NCBI GenBank assembly: GCA_051294375.1
Contig: CM119267.1
Location: forward strand, 20,901,755-20,965,754
DNA from: Paraspadella gotoi
Taxonomy: Eukaryota; Chaetognatha
Direction: 5' to 3'
Length of the DNA: 64,000 nucleotides
Shown: piece by piece, positions 10,666 through 20,736 of the stretch
Position numbering within the stretch: position 1 is the first letter of the stretch
Layout: each line of letters starts with the position of its first letter
Program-made: the position numbers and the translations under genes
Notes under the pieces: generated by a model
What the model saw: the letters and a program-made list of their open reading frames with translations, nothing else
Told to the model about the DNA's origin: nothing
The model's database searches: none

Positions 10666-10937
10666 TACCGTAATTCAGCTCCGTTACGCGACGCCAGCGG
10701 AAAAAAAAAAATGGGAAAGGAGAGAAAAAGTCAAAACTGCGAAATTTAGTCGACGTCAATTTTCTTTTCTTTTTTTTTTTAAATCTCCATTTCTTTTTTT
10801 AATTTTTTTGCTTAGCTCGATCGTGTGTGTGTGACTCGCTCTCTCTCTTTCTCTCTTTCTCTCCCTCTCTTTTCCCCACTCGCGCATTTATTTTCCCTTT
10901 TTTTATTATCTTCGGTAAGGTTTACTTACTTTTCTTA

Positions 10938-11099
10938 NNNNNNNNNNNNNNNNNNNNNNNNNNNNNNNNNNNNNNNNNNNNNNNNNNNNNNNNNNNNNNN
11001 NNNNNNNNNNNNNNNNNNNNNNNNNNNNNNNNNNNNNNNNNNNNNNNNNNNNNNNNNNNNNNNNNNNNNNNNNNNNNNNNNNNNNNNNNNNNNNNNNNN
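10938..11099. other. Assembly gap (162 N)
   Basis: N run directly upstream of the candidate exon at 11,103; the true exon start may lie in it. Confidence 0.99.
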
Positions 11100-11102
11100 G
11101 TC

Positions 11103-11199
11103 ATGTTGAGCGTTCGTGGATCGAAATTGGCGAAGGAGGCTCTGGCACGAAACCGATTGGGCGATTCCATAAAAAGTCTTAGACTTTTTTGGGAGGTCG
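11103..11199 (+). CDS. Candidate first coding exon (MLSVRGSKLAKEALARN...)
   Basis: This is an island between two gaps. An ATG at 11,103 opens MLSVRGSKLAKEALARNRLG followed by DSIKSLRLFWEV, an amphipathic, coding-like sequence. It ends at a plausible donor (GTCG/GTAAAAAC, GT at 11,200) in phase 1, and the sequence becomes T-rich immediately after. Position, strand and the aromatic LFWEV ending fit the larger gene at 12.4-20.1 kb, but no transcript evidence connects them. The start may lie further upstream, in the gap. Confidence 0.4.
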
Positions 11200-11216
11200 G
11201 TAAAAACATTTTTTTT

Positions 11217-11369
11217 NNNNNNNNNNNNNNNNNNNNNNNNNNNNNNNNNNNNNNNNNNNNNNNNNNNNNNNNNNNNNNNNNNNNNNNNNNNNNNNNNNNN
11301 NNNNNNNNNNNNNNNNNNNNNNNNNNNNNNNNNNNNNNNNNNNNNNNNNNNNNNNNNNNNNNNNNNNNN
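11217..11369. other. Assembly gap (153 N)
   Basis: N run between a T run and a CT tract. Confidence 0.99.
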
Positions 11370-11400
<31 letters not shown>

Positions 11401-11737
11401 CGTCGTTGGATTTTATGTTCTTTTTTCGTGTGCGCTCGGGCGTGCCCTGGGTACGTGTGATGTAATGGAAAGAGAGAGAGAGAGCGAGAGAGAGAGCGAG
11501 TCTACTTCCGAGGATATTTTTTCCCCTTGCCCCGTTTTTTTCCGTGTCGCTCGCCTCGTTCCTCGGAGCCTTTTTGACTTTGCGTTGTTCGCCCCTTGGT
11601 TCCTTTGTTTCTCTCTTTCGTTTCTCGTTCGGCCGCCAGAGGAGTTTCGACGCTCGGATTTCGGTCCGCATCTGTCGCGATCATCGTCCGGGGAAGAGAG
11701 AGAGAGCGAGACAGAGAGAGGGAGGAGCCTTTTTTTT
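11370..11737. other. CT/GA repeats and unassigned GC-rich sequence
   Basis: (CT)n at 11,370-11,396 and (GA)n at about 11,467-11,500, then about 230 bp of CpG-containing DNA. No frame here has both coding composition and splice sites. Confidence 0.5.
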
Positions 11738-12158
11738 NNNNNNNNNNNNNNNNNNNNNNNNNNNNNNNNNNNNNNNNNNNNNNNNNNNNNNNNNNNNNNN
11801 NNNNNNNNNNNNNNNNNNNNNNNNNNNNNNNNNNNNNNNNNNNNNNNNNNNNNNNNNNNNNNNNNNNNNNNNNNNNNNNNNNNNNNNNNNNNNNNNNNNN
11901 NNNNNNNNNNNNNNNNNNNNNNNNNNNNNNNNNNNNNNNNNNNNNNNNNNNNNNNNNNNNNNNNNNNNNNNNNNNNNNNNNNNNNNNNNNNNNNNNNNNN
12001 NNNNNNNNNNNNNNNNNNNNNNNNNNNNNNNNNNNNNNNNNNNNNNNNNNNNNNNNNNNNNNNNNNNNNNNNNNNNNNNNNNNNNNNNNNNNNNNNNNNN
12101 NNNNNNNNNNNNNNNNNNNNNNNNNNNNNNNNNNNNNNNNNNNNNNNNNNNNNNNNNN
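11738..12158. other. Assembly gap (421 N)
   Basis: N run inside the presumed gene. Confidence 0.99.
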
Positions 12159-12415
12159 AAAAAAGTCAATTAATTTAAAAAAAAGAAGCTTTTTTGTAGT
12201 GGAGATTAAATTAATCGGAGGCGAGAAGGTTTATTAGTAAAAAAAAAAGAAGGAAAACCAAAACGCGATTTTGTCGTGTTTTTTTTTGTTTTCTCACCTG
12301 GGTGATTTCTTAGTTTTGTCTTCTCTGGGTTTTTTCTTTTTTTCTTTTTTTTTATTTCTTTTTATTAAAAATCGCGGAGGTGGTGGATGTTCGAATTAGC
12401 TGTGAATTGTTGCAG

Positions 12416-12598
12416 TTCGTTCAGCGAGAAAAGACTTGACTGACGCCTTCAGAACAACCGTTGCCATTCCCCGAGTGCGGCGGTGGTAGGGTTGGGGCGG
12501 GAAGAGGGTGAGTTGCGTAAGTTCAAATGTCCGCGGGACGCCGGTTTGAGCGGTTGGGTTGTAAACTCAAAAGTGGCAATCAAGTATCGGGAACTCGG
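12416..12598 (+). other. Candidate exon of unresolved frame
   Basis: An acceptor (GAATTGTTGCAG, AG at 12,414-12,415) precedes the sequence. Two donors are possible: a perfect GTGAGT at 12,508 and GTGAGAGAG at 12,599, which runs into a GA tract. The frame RSARKDLTDAFRTTVAIPRV reads well to about 12,485 but then meets TAG. In the partner copy that frame stays open, because of indels. Either this is 5' untranslated sequence or the base sequence is wrong here. Confidence 0.35.
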
Positions 12599-12785
<187 letters not shown>

Positions 12786-13036
12786 GATGGCAAAAACACG
12801 ACGAGCAACACCGAAGGCGCCAACTCGTGGAAAGAGGCGTTGGAGACTTTCATGTTCGGCGCAGGGAAACGTCGGACGGCCGGCGTCGCCAGAACGGAAG
12901 GCGCCGGCGCCGATCACGCCGCCTCGGACGCCGCAAAGTTTTCGGCGTCGAAACTGAAGCCGTTGCCGCGGAACGCCGTGACGAGTAAGACGACGACGAC
13001 AACGACGATGCCGGCGACGACGATGACGACGAACAA

Positions 13037-13071
<35 letters not shown>

Positions 13072-13205
13072 CGCCGACGACGCCGAGGCCGGTGCGCGTC
13101 GCCGGACGTCTCGCCGGGCGACGAATCGAGGAGACGGACGCCGGGAAGATAGCCAAAGCCAATCAGGCGAATACAAATATTTTCCCGAGCGGACCAGTAC
13201 ATTGA
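12786..13205 (+). CDS. Candidate coding exon: Thr-rich, WKEALETF motif
   Basis: The frame opens immediately after (CT)nCAG in phase 0 and reads DGKNTTSNTEGANSWKEALE, then TFMFGAGKRRTAGVART, an Ala/Lys/Pro stretch (LKPLPRNAVTSK) and a long threonine run encoded by (ACG)n. It continues through APTTPRPVRVAGRLAG to a TGA at 13,203. The real exon probably ends earlier, at or near 13,165, where the duplicate copies diverge, but no GT donor is obvious there. The protein is unrecognised and probably disordered. The W15-K-E-A segment resembles the NLWK/NLWR motifs in the last exon of this gene. Confidence 0.5.
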
Positions 13206-13411
13206 ATCGAACTGGTTCGATGTCAAAATGATGGTTATTTGTCAAGAGAAAAAAATGCGAGCCCTTCAGACGTAACAGATCGGAATCGACTGTTTTTACA
13301 TCTATTTTTTACCTGAATTTTTCCCAGGGGCGTTGACATTATTTGGTAGTCAGATTTTTAAACGGAAATCTCCATTGAAAAGTCTTGCTCGATTCTAAGA
13401 ACGACGTAGAT

Positions 13412-14148
13412 CCTAAATTAGCGTGAATTGTTGCAGTCGTTCAGCGAGAAAAGACTTGACTGACGCCTTCAGAACAACCGTTGCCATTCCCCGAGTGCGG
13501 CGGTGTGGTAGGTTGGGGCGGGAAGAGGGTGGTTGCGTAAGTTCAATGTCCGCGGGACGCGGTTTGAGCGGTTGGGTTGTAAACTCAAAAGTGGCAATCA
13601 AGTATCGGGAACTCGGGTGAGAGAGAGAGAGAGAGAGGAAAAATGTCGATTAGATTAACGGGGTCAACCGAAATCGTGACTCTCTCTCTCTCTCTCTCTC
13701 TCATCTCTTCTCTCTCTCTCTCTCTCTTATCTCTCTCTCTCTCTCTCTCTCTCATCTCTCTCCTCTCTCCAGGATGCAAAAACACGACGAGCAACACCGA
13801 AGGCGCCAACTCGTGAAAGAGGCGTTGGAGACTTCATGTCGCGCAGGGAAACGTCGGAACGGCCGGCGTCGCCAGAACGGAAGGCGCCGGCGCCGATCAC
13901 GCCGCTCGGACGCCGCAAAGTTTTCGGCGTCGAAACTGAAGCCGTTGCCGCGGAACGCCGTGACGAGTAAGACGCGCGACAACGACCGATGCCGGCGACG
14001 ACCGATGACGACGAACAAGACGACGACGACGACGACGACGAACGACGACGACGGCGCCGACGACGCGAGCCCGGTGCGCGTCGCGGACGTCTCGCGGCGA
14101 CTAATCGAGAGACGGAGCCGGGAGATAGCCAAAGCCAATCAGGCGAAT
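13412..14148. repeat. Exon-containing duplicated block, copy 2
   Basis: Near-identical to 12,392-13,190 but indel-rich. The acceptor GAATTGTTGCAG, the GTGAGAGAG donor, the CT tract (about 13,680-13,770, broken by other bases) and the exon after CAG at 13,772 are all present. Frame breaks fall in the exon (for example GACTTCATGTCGCGC against GACTTTCATGTTCGGCGC). It diverges from copy 1 at CAGGCGAAT, where a TTTA microsatellite starts. Confidence 0.88.
13773..14148 (+). pseudogene. Frame-broken duplicate of the WKEALETF exon
   Basis: Second copy of the exon at 12,786. It has single-base losses early (GGATGCAAAAAC) and several further indels, so no single frame spans it. Sequencing error in an unpolished copy is more likely than a real pseudogene, because indels are scattered evenly through exon and intron alike. 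Confidence 0.6.
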
Positions 14149-14279
14149 ATATATATAATTTATTATTTATTATTTATTATTTATTCATATATTATTCATA
14201 TATTTATTTATTTATTTATTTATTATTTATTTATTTATTTATTTTATTTATTTATTTATTATTTATTTATTATTTATTT

Positions 14280-14311
<32 letters not shown>

Positions 14312-14361
14312 TCTATTTATTTATTTATTTATTTTANNNNNNNNNNNNNNNNNNNNNNNNN
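14149..14361. repeat. (TTTA)n microsatellite ending in 25-N gap
   Basis: TATTTATTTA repeats from about 14,150 to 14,336, then N from 14,337 to 14,361. Confidence 0.95.
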
Positions 14362-14535
14362 TTTTTTTTACCTCTTTGTCGGTTTGTCCGTCTGTCAGTT
14401 CGTGACAACCGGCCGATCCGTTTCCTGTCATTCAAATAAGATTTTGAAGTGTCGATCCGTCTGATCAATCGTACAATTCATTTATCCGTTCCAACCATTC
14501 ATTTATTCATTGATCGATCGATTGATTGATACTTT

Positions 14536-14643
14536 CTTTCATTCATTCATTCATTCATTCATTCATTCATTCATTCATTCATTCATTCATTCATTCATTC
14601 ATTCATTCATTCATTCAATCATTCATTCATTAATTCATTCATA
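14536..14643. repeat. (ATTC)n microsatellite
   Basis: About 26 units of ATTC, slightly degenerate at the 3' end, lying directly against the candidate exon at 14,647. Confidence 0.95.
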
Positions 14644-14646
14644 AAG

Positions 14647-14957
14647 ATGACCTCCACTGTCGAAGAAAACTTCTGGGCGATCGGGAGACCGCATCAAGTT
14701 CGACTTCCCCCCGACAACAACCACAGCAGCAACAACAGCCACTTTCCTCACCATCACCATCATCATCACAACGTCAGCAGCAACAACAGCATCGTCACTC
14801 TCTACCGTCCAACCGGCAAAAACTGCGGTCACCAGCATCAGCAGTCGCAGGACGGCAACAGCTCCGCCAACAACAGCAGCGGCGCCCTGCCGCGCCCGAC
14901 GTGGGAAAGGGCGCCGCAGGGTGCGGCTGGCAGGCGCTAGAGGGCGGCTCGACCTTG
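14647..14957 (+). CDS. Candidate exon: ENFWAIGRP, His- and Asn/Ser-rich
   Basis: Begins at ATG 14,647 (preceded by CATAAAG, so AG/ATG may also be an acceptor). It reads MTSTVEENFWAIGRPHQVRL, then a histidine run (HHHHHHH near residue 40), Asn/Ser-rich sequence and VTLYRPTGKNCGHQHQQSQD. The main frame stops at TAG 14,938. A shifted frame from about 14,910 reads WQALEGGSTL to a good donor (TTG/GTGAGATGAG, GT at 14,958), so one base is probably missing or extra near 14,900. The EENFWA segment matches EEFWIN in the last exon. Unrecognised, low-complexity protein; likely an exon of the gene that continues at 17,133. Confidence 0.5.
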
Positions 14958-14964
14958 GTGAGAT

Positions 14965-14985
14965 GAGAGAGGGAAGAGAGAAGAG

Positions 14986-15017
<32 letters not shown>

Positions 15018-15048
15018 AGGAGAGGGAAGAGAGAAGAGAAAGAGAGAA

Positions 15049-15135
<87 letters not shown>
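14965..15135. repeat. (GA)n tract at intron start
   Basis: Interrupted GAGAGA repeat following the donor. Confidence 0.95.
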
Positions 15136-15140
<5 letters not shown>

Positions 15141-15701
15141 GGGGCTGTGGTCGTTTGCATCGTTTTTCGTTGGTGACGTCGTCGTCTTTGCCTTCTGGCG
15201 TTTGCCATCGTTTTTGAGTCTTGGTTCTGCAAGACGACGGGCAAATGGGTTTTTCTCTCCAGAATCAAGACGAGGTTTACAGAAGGAAAAAAAAATGGTT
15301 GAGAAAAAAAAAGCCAAAAATCTAAAGGAAAAAAAAAAGAAAGAAAATTCGCGCGAAAATTTCCGTGAGTCTGAAAAAAACAGGTAATCAATCAAGGTGG
15401 GTAAGGGGAAAGAAAAGGTGAGAAAGGAAAGAAAGAGAGAAAGAAAGAAAGAAATGAAGAAATAGATATAGAAAAAAAAGAAGAACAAATTGAAAAAAGA
15501 AAAGAGAAATAAAGGATGACAGAAAGAAAGGAAGAAGAAGAAGAAAGAGACGGGATCTTAAACTTAAAATGTGGCGAACACTTTCGGGGGGTTTGGCTTC
15601 TCGATGTTCCGAGGGTGTTTATCCAGTGAAACCAGGATTCTGTGGTTTGAGAGAAAGGAAACTGTGGGCGTGACTGTTGCTTGGTAGCGTTAGGCTGTGG
15701 T

Positions 15702-15710
15702 GTGATTAAT
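15702..15710. repeat. Target-site duplication, left (GTGATTAAT)
   Basis: Exact match to 16,311-16,319 on the other side of the palindromic element. Confidence 0.85.
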
Positions 15711-16310
15711 AAGGCGTAGTGAAAGTTACATACAAAAATTCTAAATGTCAATTATGAACAACATACCATCAGTAAATATTAATATGTAAAAAAAAAAAAT
15801 TTATGTGTTTTAATTTTCGCAGTAGGCTATATTTATCTAATACGTACTATCCTTAATAAAATCGATAAATTTCAAAATATGCTTTTCTTAATTTTGATTG
15901 CAGATTTGAATTCCTCGTCAAAAGTTGATAAAAGAAAATATAAACATTTTTAAAAATTCTTTCATTAAGTGGTTAAAAATTAAAAAAATACATTTAATAT
16001 ATAAAAAGTTAATTTTCAGCTTAAAATATAGCTTTTTCTAATTTTTGACCCACTTAATGAAGGAATTTTTCAAAAAGAGTTATATTCTTTTTATCACTTT
16101 TTATGACGAATCCAAATCTGCAAAAAAATCTTATAAAAAATGTTTTGAAATTTTAATATTTATTGGATTAGTACTAGTATAAATATGGCCTACTGCGTAA
16201 ATTGTAAAATTTATGATAAATTTTTTTATTACATAAATGTTTATTAGTATAATGTTGTTCATCTCCTTTTAGAATTTAATTAAGTTAATTTAGAAATTTT
16301 ACTACGCCTT
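15711..16310. mobile_element. Palindromic (foldback) Mutator-like MITE with 9-bp TSD
   Basis: A 600-bp element is nearly all inverted repeat. The left arm, from AAGGCGTAGTGAAAG inward (AGTAGGCTATATTTAT, GCAGATTTGAATTCCTCG, TCATTAAGTGG), is matched in reverse by the right arm (CCACTTAATGAAGG, GACGAATCCAAATCTGC, ATGGCCTACTG, ACTACGCCTT). About 35-50 bp of non-palindromic centre remains. It is flanked by a perfect 9-bp direct repeat GTGATTAAT (15,702-15,710 and 16,311-16,319). Long terminal inverted repeats with a 9-bp target duplication are typical of Mutator-like elements. No transposase is encoded. A second full copy lies at 29,789-30,418. Confidence 0.85.
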
Positions 16311-16319
16311 GTGATTAAT
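16311..16319. repeat. Target-site duplication, right (GTGATTAAT)
   Basis: Exact match to 15,702-15,710. Confidence 0.85.
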
Positions 16320-16861
16320 GTGTAGCCGGTGGTGAAGCAGGAAACGAGAAGGCAGAGAGAGACGTAGATAAGGAAGGCGTTGGCCATTCAATTGAGAATC
16401 GGCATTCATTTCGATTTATTCGCGTCGTTCATCTGTTTCGTTTGTTTTTTTTTCGTCTGTTTTTGCTTGGTTCTGTATTAATTTTTAGTCCCATTGTTCA
16501 TTTTTCGAATCTGTTTGTAATCCTTTGTCCTTATCCGTCTTGTCTTATCTCGACGAGTCTTGTAACTTGTTCAGACTTGACAAAAATTACACTAGACTCG
16601 CCTAGACTCGCCTTGCTGCAAGACTCTTGACCTTTCCCCTCACTTCCTCCTCTCTCTCTCGTTTACTCCCGTCCTTTTTTTCTGTCTCTCTTCTGTCTTT
16701 TCTGTCTTTCTGTCCCCCTCGTCTCTGTCTCGCATGGAGGGAGAAGGAGAAAGCAAACGAAAGTGGCAGTTTAAGGCGGTTGAAGACTCGCGACCGAAAA
16801 GAACGGCTCAAGTAAAATAAACAACCGGCCAACACTCCCGGAGAAAGAGCCGATGGAATGG

Positions 16862-16870
16862 GGAGAAGAG

Positions 16871-16930
<60 letters not shown>

Positions 16931-16957
16931 TAACTGAGCTGTTTGAACGATTTTCTT

Positions 16958-17046
<89 letters not shown>

Positions 17047-17093
17047 CTCTCTCTCTCTTCTCTCTCTCTCTCTCTCTCTTCTCTCTCCTCTCT

Positions 17094-17130
<37 letters not shown>
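16862..17130. repeat. (GA)n then (CT)n tract at the 3' splice site
   Basis: GA repeat 16,862-16,930, about 31 unique bases, then CT repeat 16,962-17,130. The CT repeat leads directly into the CAG acceptor at 17,130-17,132. Confidence 0.95.
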
Positions 17131-17131
<1 letters not shown>

Positions 17132-17132
17132 G

Positions 17133-17829
17133 GAGAGCTCTCGTTACCTACCCGCCATAACCCAAAACGTCAACGGCAACCCACGCCGTTCCTCTGCAGT
17201 CCAATCATCCTCACCAACATCATCCTCATAAACATCAACATCATCACCATCTCCATCATCCTCAACATCAACCCCATCAACGTCACCCCCGGTCGGCCTC
17301 CCAGTTCGTCTTCAACGCCGTGCCTACCGGGCCGTCCGGAGCCCTCAAGCCCCGGAAGCGATTCCACATCGAGCCGGAAGAGCTCGTCAGGCGCAACAAG
17401 GTTCGGCGTCAAGGATCGACGCAGCAGGAAGCCGCTCCGCCGCGTACGCTGAAGCCGATCGATCGGGCGGCGCTGCTGATGTCCCGTCCGTCGCCGGAGA
17501 TGGAGTCGGTGACGGCGGCGTCGCCAGCCGCGGCGACCGAGGCAGCGGCGACGGCTGCGTCGACGAGGAATTCCGTGGTGTCGCAGACGCTTCTTCGCAG
17601 CGTCGACGCAGCCAGGCGGCTGGAGGCGCGGCGGGTAGCGGCGGAGGAGGCGAAGATAACGACGACAAAGAGTCGAGGAGCGGCGACGGCGGCGGCGGAA
17701 GAACGGGAGAAGCAAAGGGAGGCGGCGGCGGAGTCGGTGGCGGCGGCGAGGGCAGACGAGAGGGACGACGCCGAAGATATGGATCCTCTCGTGGACGAAC
17801 ACGCGGCGCTGTCTTCCTGCGTGCAGAAG
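17133..17829 (+). CDS. Coding exon: His-rich then Ala/Glu/Arg-rich helix region
   Basis: Acceptor (CT)nCAG at 17,132; donor AAG/GTTAGG at 17,830, phase 0, joining perfectly to the next exon. From 17,161 the frame reads through a His-rich stretch (HPHQHHPHKHQHHHHLHH, translated from about 17,206), SASQFVFNAVPTGPSGALKP, RKRFHIEPEELVRRNKVRRQ and LKPIDRAALLMSRPSPEMES. It ends in a long Ala/Glu/Arg-rich, probably helical region and MDPLVDEHAALSSCVQK. The first 30 codons from 17,133 (ESSRYLPAITQNVNGN) are in a different frame, which stops at 17,229. Either a base is missing between about 17,160 and 17,200, or the acceptor is CCTCTGCAG at 17,199. Unrecognised protein; RKRFHIEPEELVRRNKVRR is the most distinctive part. 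Confidence 0.75.
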
Positions 17830-17999
17830 GTTAGGATCGGCGCGGGTTGGGATGCAGTTCGTCGTCGTCACTGCTTGCCTAAAATACGGTTTTCATATCC
17901 GGTTTCCTCGTCTGGTTTTAATGTCCGGTTTTTACATCCATTTTTAAATTCCGGTTTCCTATTCCAGTTTTTACATCCGCTTTCACGTCCGGTTTCCAG
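17830..17999 (+). other. 170-bp intron with internal CCGGTTT repeats
   Basis: GT at 17,830, AG at 17,998-17,999 (CGTCCGGTTTCCAG), phase 0 on both sides. From about 17,885 it consists of about seven imperfect 16-20 bp units of the type TCCGGTTTNCATATCC. Confidence 0.8.
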
Positions 18000-20138
18000 G
18001 TGACGCATGAGGCGCGCCTCTCGGAGACGCTCGCTGCCGCCGACGACCGGATGTGCCAAACGTTGGATCGAATTTCGGCCGAGATGGAGTTGTTTTTGAG
18101 TAGGGCGTCGGCCGAGGATGTTGATGCGACTTCGAAGATGGCGTCGAAGGGGAAGCCGGAGGAGGCGAAGTCGGTCACGGATGCGGAGGATGATCTTAAC
18201 GAGCTCGAAGCCTTCGCCAAAGACGAAGAGATGATCGACGTGGAAACACCGCTCTTGTCGCCGTCCCTGTCGCCGCCAAATCCGCCGCCGATGACGCCGC
18301 AAATCGAGCGGCACTCTTTGGCGTCTACCGGCGTCATTTTGGTCGAGCGCGATCGGCCGACTTCGCTTAAAGAAGCTTTGATTGCGGCCGATGCGGCGCC
18401 GACGGTCGCAGCAGCAGCGGACGCGGCGCCGTTGTCTACTTTCTCGAATCGCCGCGAGGAGGCGGTGGAAGCAGCGCCGGGGCAAAAGTTGTTCGAAGAG
18501 GAAGAGGAGGAAGAGGATGATATGGAGGACGATGGCGCCGTTAATCGCGGAGAAGGAAACCGCGAAATTGGCGCCATCAAGGAATTAACGTTTTCAGAAG
18601 TTGATTTGGATCGGGCGAAGATGCCGCCGCCGCCGCCGCCACAGCCGCTGAAGCCGCCGCAGCCGGTAACAGCGACGTCGCCCCGGTCGAGATCGACGAG
18701 AAGAGAAAAGATGGAGACGAAAGAAAAACCGAAGCGACAACCGACGCCGACGCCGACGCCGAGAACGCAGCAGCAACAGCAGCAGGCGACGCCGGAGCGT
18801 GCCGCGCCGAGGGTGCCGCTTTTCCAACGATTCGTCCTCGCGTCGTCTTCGTCGCCGTCACCTACGCCCGGAAACGCCGAGAGCGACGTGGCGAGAGGCG
18901 CCTCGCGAAACGTGATCAGCGCCGCTCTTCGGGAAGACGTTTCGTCGTCGAGCGGCGTCGCTGGAGAGAAGAGAGAGGTCGCGACGAAGAAGAGAATTCG
19001 CGACGACGACGCCGCGGAAGTGGCTCGTCCCAAAGTCGTCGTCAAGTCGAGAGATCGAGATGTCGCCGTCGCGCGGCGCTCCGATCGCGTAGTCGGCGTC
19101 TTGAGATTCGAGGAGACGCAACCATGGGGGGCGTGGCGACGGGAGGAGGCGCCGGCGCCGCGTGAGACGGTGGCGCCGGGGGTGGCACCGACGAAGGGAG
19201 AGTTTTTGGTCAACGCGTACGGACAACGCCTGCCGATGGATGGGACAGGGTCGGTAGAGGGAGCGACGATAAAGACGACGACGGCGACGACGACGACTGA
19301 AAGGGCGATAGGGACGCCGATGGCGGGAAAAAGGAAGAACGAAAAGGAAGAATTTTGGATCAACGCTTACGGGCAAAGAATTCCGGTAGAAAAGACGACG
19401 TCGACGCCGACGACGACGACGACGACGACGACGTCAGAGGACGCGAGGGCGTCGGCGTCCGGATGGAATCAGGTCGACAACGATCGCGTTCCGCCTCCGC
19501 CGACGCAGCAGCCCGCGCAGACGCAGGAATCGACGCTGCAGCATGTTTGGCTCCTCAAGACGCAGCCTTCGTTGTCGCCGCCATCTAGCGGAATCGATGA
19601 GAACTCGAATTTGTGGAGGGCGTTTTATCGCGAGGTTCGCGCGAACGTAGGGAGGAAGCCGAAGATGACGACGATGGCGACGCCGGACGCCTTCAATTGC
19701 AACGCCAACGCCGCTTCTAGCGCCGCCTTTTCTCCGGCGTCGAGACCGGCGCCGGAAATGGACGAGAACGCCAACCTGTGGCGTCTCATGTTGCAGAACG
19801 TCATCGGTCAGGGCGGGCAGGTCGGGCAGGTCGGCACGGGGATGGGCAGGAGCAACAACAATAACAACAACAGCCACAGCAATTGCGTGAAATTCGACGG
19901 AAAGGACTACCAGCCCTTGGCGATGCAGTCGGGGATGCAAGCGGATTTGCAGTCGGTGATGCAGGCGGGAATGCAGGCCGGGATGCAGGTCGGCATGCAG
20001 GCGGGAATGCAGCAAAGAGCGAGGATGCAGGCCGTGATGCAGACAGGGACGACGACGACGACGACGACGACGACCGGAGAAAACTTGTGGAAGGTGATGG
20101 CGAAGAATTTGGTTTCTCGAGAAGATAAGAGAAAATGA
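18000..20138 (+). CDS. Large terminal coding exon, low-complexity W-motif protein
   Basis: 713 codons from the acceptor to TGA at 20,136. It begins VTHEARLSETLAAADDRMCQ, a likely continuation of the helix in the previous exon. Acidic and Pro-rich stretches follow (near residues 160-180 and 205-225), then basic/Thr/Gln-rich sequence. The last third carries repeated short motifs: EFLVNAYGQRLPMD (residues 401-414) and EFWINAYGQRIPVE (451-464); IDENSNLWRAFYREV (532-546), MDENANLWRLMLQNV (587-601) and GENLWKVMAKNLV (693-705); and a MQ repeat of the xGMQ type (about 642-681). Most of the chain is predicted disordered by composition. Triplet-repeat codons (GAC/ACG, GCC) encode Thr and Ala runs. No catalytic domain, signal peptide or membrane segment is visible, and the family is not recognised. 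The long uninterrupted frame, phase-matched intron and repeated motifs make it a real gene. Confidence 0.85.
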   Translation: MTHEARLSETLAAADDRMCQTLDRISAEMELFLSRASAEDVDATSKMASKGKPEEAKSVTDAEDDLNELEAFAKDEEMIDVETPLLSPSLSPPNPPPMTPQIERHSLASTGVILVERDRPTSLKEALIAADAAPTVAAAADAAPLSTFSNRREEAVEAAPGQKLFEEEEEEEDDMEDDGAVNRGEGNREIGAIKELTFSEVDLDRAKMPPPPPPQPLKPPQPVTATSPRSRSTRREKMETKEKPKRQPTPTPTPRTQQQQQQATPERAAPRVPLFQRFVLASSSSPSPTPGNAESDVARGASRNVISAALREDVSSSSGVAGEKREVATKKRIRDDDAAEVARPKVVVKSRDRDVAVARRSDRVVGVLRFEETQPWGAWRREEAPAPRETVAPGVAPTKGEFLVNAYGQRLPMDGTGSVEGATIKTTTATTTTERAIGTPMAGKRKNEKEEFWINAYGQRIPVEKTTSTPTTTTTTTTSEDARASASGWNQVDNDRVPPPPTQQPAQTQESTLQHVWLLKTQPSLSPPSSGIDENSNLWRAFYREVRANVGRKPKMTTMATPDAFNCNANAASSAAFSPASRPAPEMDENANLWRLMLQNVIGQGGQVGQVGTGMGRSNNNNNNSHSNCVKFDGKDYQPLAMQSGMQADLQSVMQAGMQAGMQVGMQAGMQQRARMQAVMQTGTTTTTTTTTGENLWKVMAKNLVSREDKRK

Positions 20139-20345
20139 GATGAAAGAGGGAAATGAGTAGGGGAGGCGGAAATGGAGACTGTGAAATGGAAAGTGGAAAG
20201 TGGAAGTGGAAAGTGTGAAAAGTGAGGAGTGAATTTTTTGAAATGAATGAAAAAATGACTTGAAACGACGAATTAAAATGAATGACGACGTGAAAAAAAA
20301 AATGACAAAAACTTTTTTATTCTTTTTGATTAAAATTAGAAAATA
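20139..20345 (+). other. Probable 3' UTR of the W-motif gene
   Basis: Purine-rich sequence with AAATGGAAAGTGGAAAGTGG-type repeats. A possible polyadenylation signal ATTAAA is at 20,272-20,277. Confidence 0.5.
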
Positions 20346-20349
20346 GGTA

Positions 20350-20539
20350 CAGTACCGGAAACCTAGATGGGATAACTTTTCCATTTATAGGATAAATGGC
20401 TTTAGGATTTTATAGGAGGTTGCCTGGATGTCTGGCTATTGCCCATCTAAGCAATTTTTAAAAAAAATAATCTTAAACCTCTTAAAAATTGGGTCAAAAT
20501 TAAAAAAAAAAAAAAAAACTTCTAGGTTTTCCGGTACTG
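20350..20539. mobile_element. 190-bp Tc1/mariner-type MITE
   Basis: Terminal inverted repeats CAGTACCGGAAA.CCTAGA (20,350) and its complement ending at 20,539 match at 18 of 19 positions, and the element is flanked by TA on both sides (20,348-20,349 and 20,540-20,541). A second inner inverted pair (AGATGGG / CCCATCT) is present. TA duplication with CAGT termini is the hallmark of Tc1/mariner elements. The interior is AT-rich and non-coding. Confidence 0.8.
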
Positions 20540-20654
20540 TAGGAAATCTTTTTTTAAATCTTCATCCTGAAAAGATGGATGTTTTGGCTTTCTAATACCG
20601 AGAAATTGCTATAATAATTGCATTAAAACCTAAAGCTTTGCGATGATAGAAATC

Positions 20655-20682
20655 TCCTTCTCTCTCTCCTCTCTCTCTATCT

Positions 20683-20736
<54 letters not shown>

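Larger units (their letters stand above)
14958..17132 (+). other. Intron of about 2.2 kb with GA-rich start and (CT)n end
   Basis: Starts GTGAGATGAGAGAGGGAAG and runs in GA repeats to about 15,135. It carries a complete palindromic transposon relic (15,711-16,310), a second GA tract (about 16,862-16,930) and ends in (CT)n (16,962-17,130) followed by CAG. The GA tract near 16,900 and the terminal CT tract could also fold into a local hairpin with a loop of about 30 bases. Between 15,136 and 15,700 no other feature was seen. Confidence 0.5.

Noticed and set aside
10922-12237. Long open frames through 10.9-12.2 kb
   Set aside because: They exist only because N bases are read as open codons.
17918-19363. 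481-codon minus-strand frame opposite the large exon
   Set aside because: Shadow of the plus-strand gene: GC-rich codons keep the complement open. The phase-matched intron and repeated motifs support the plus strand.
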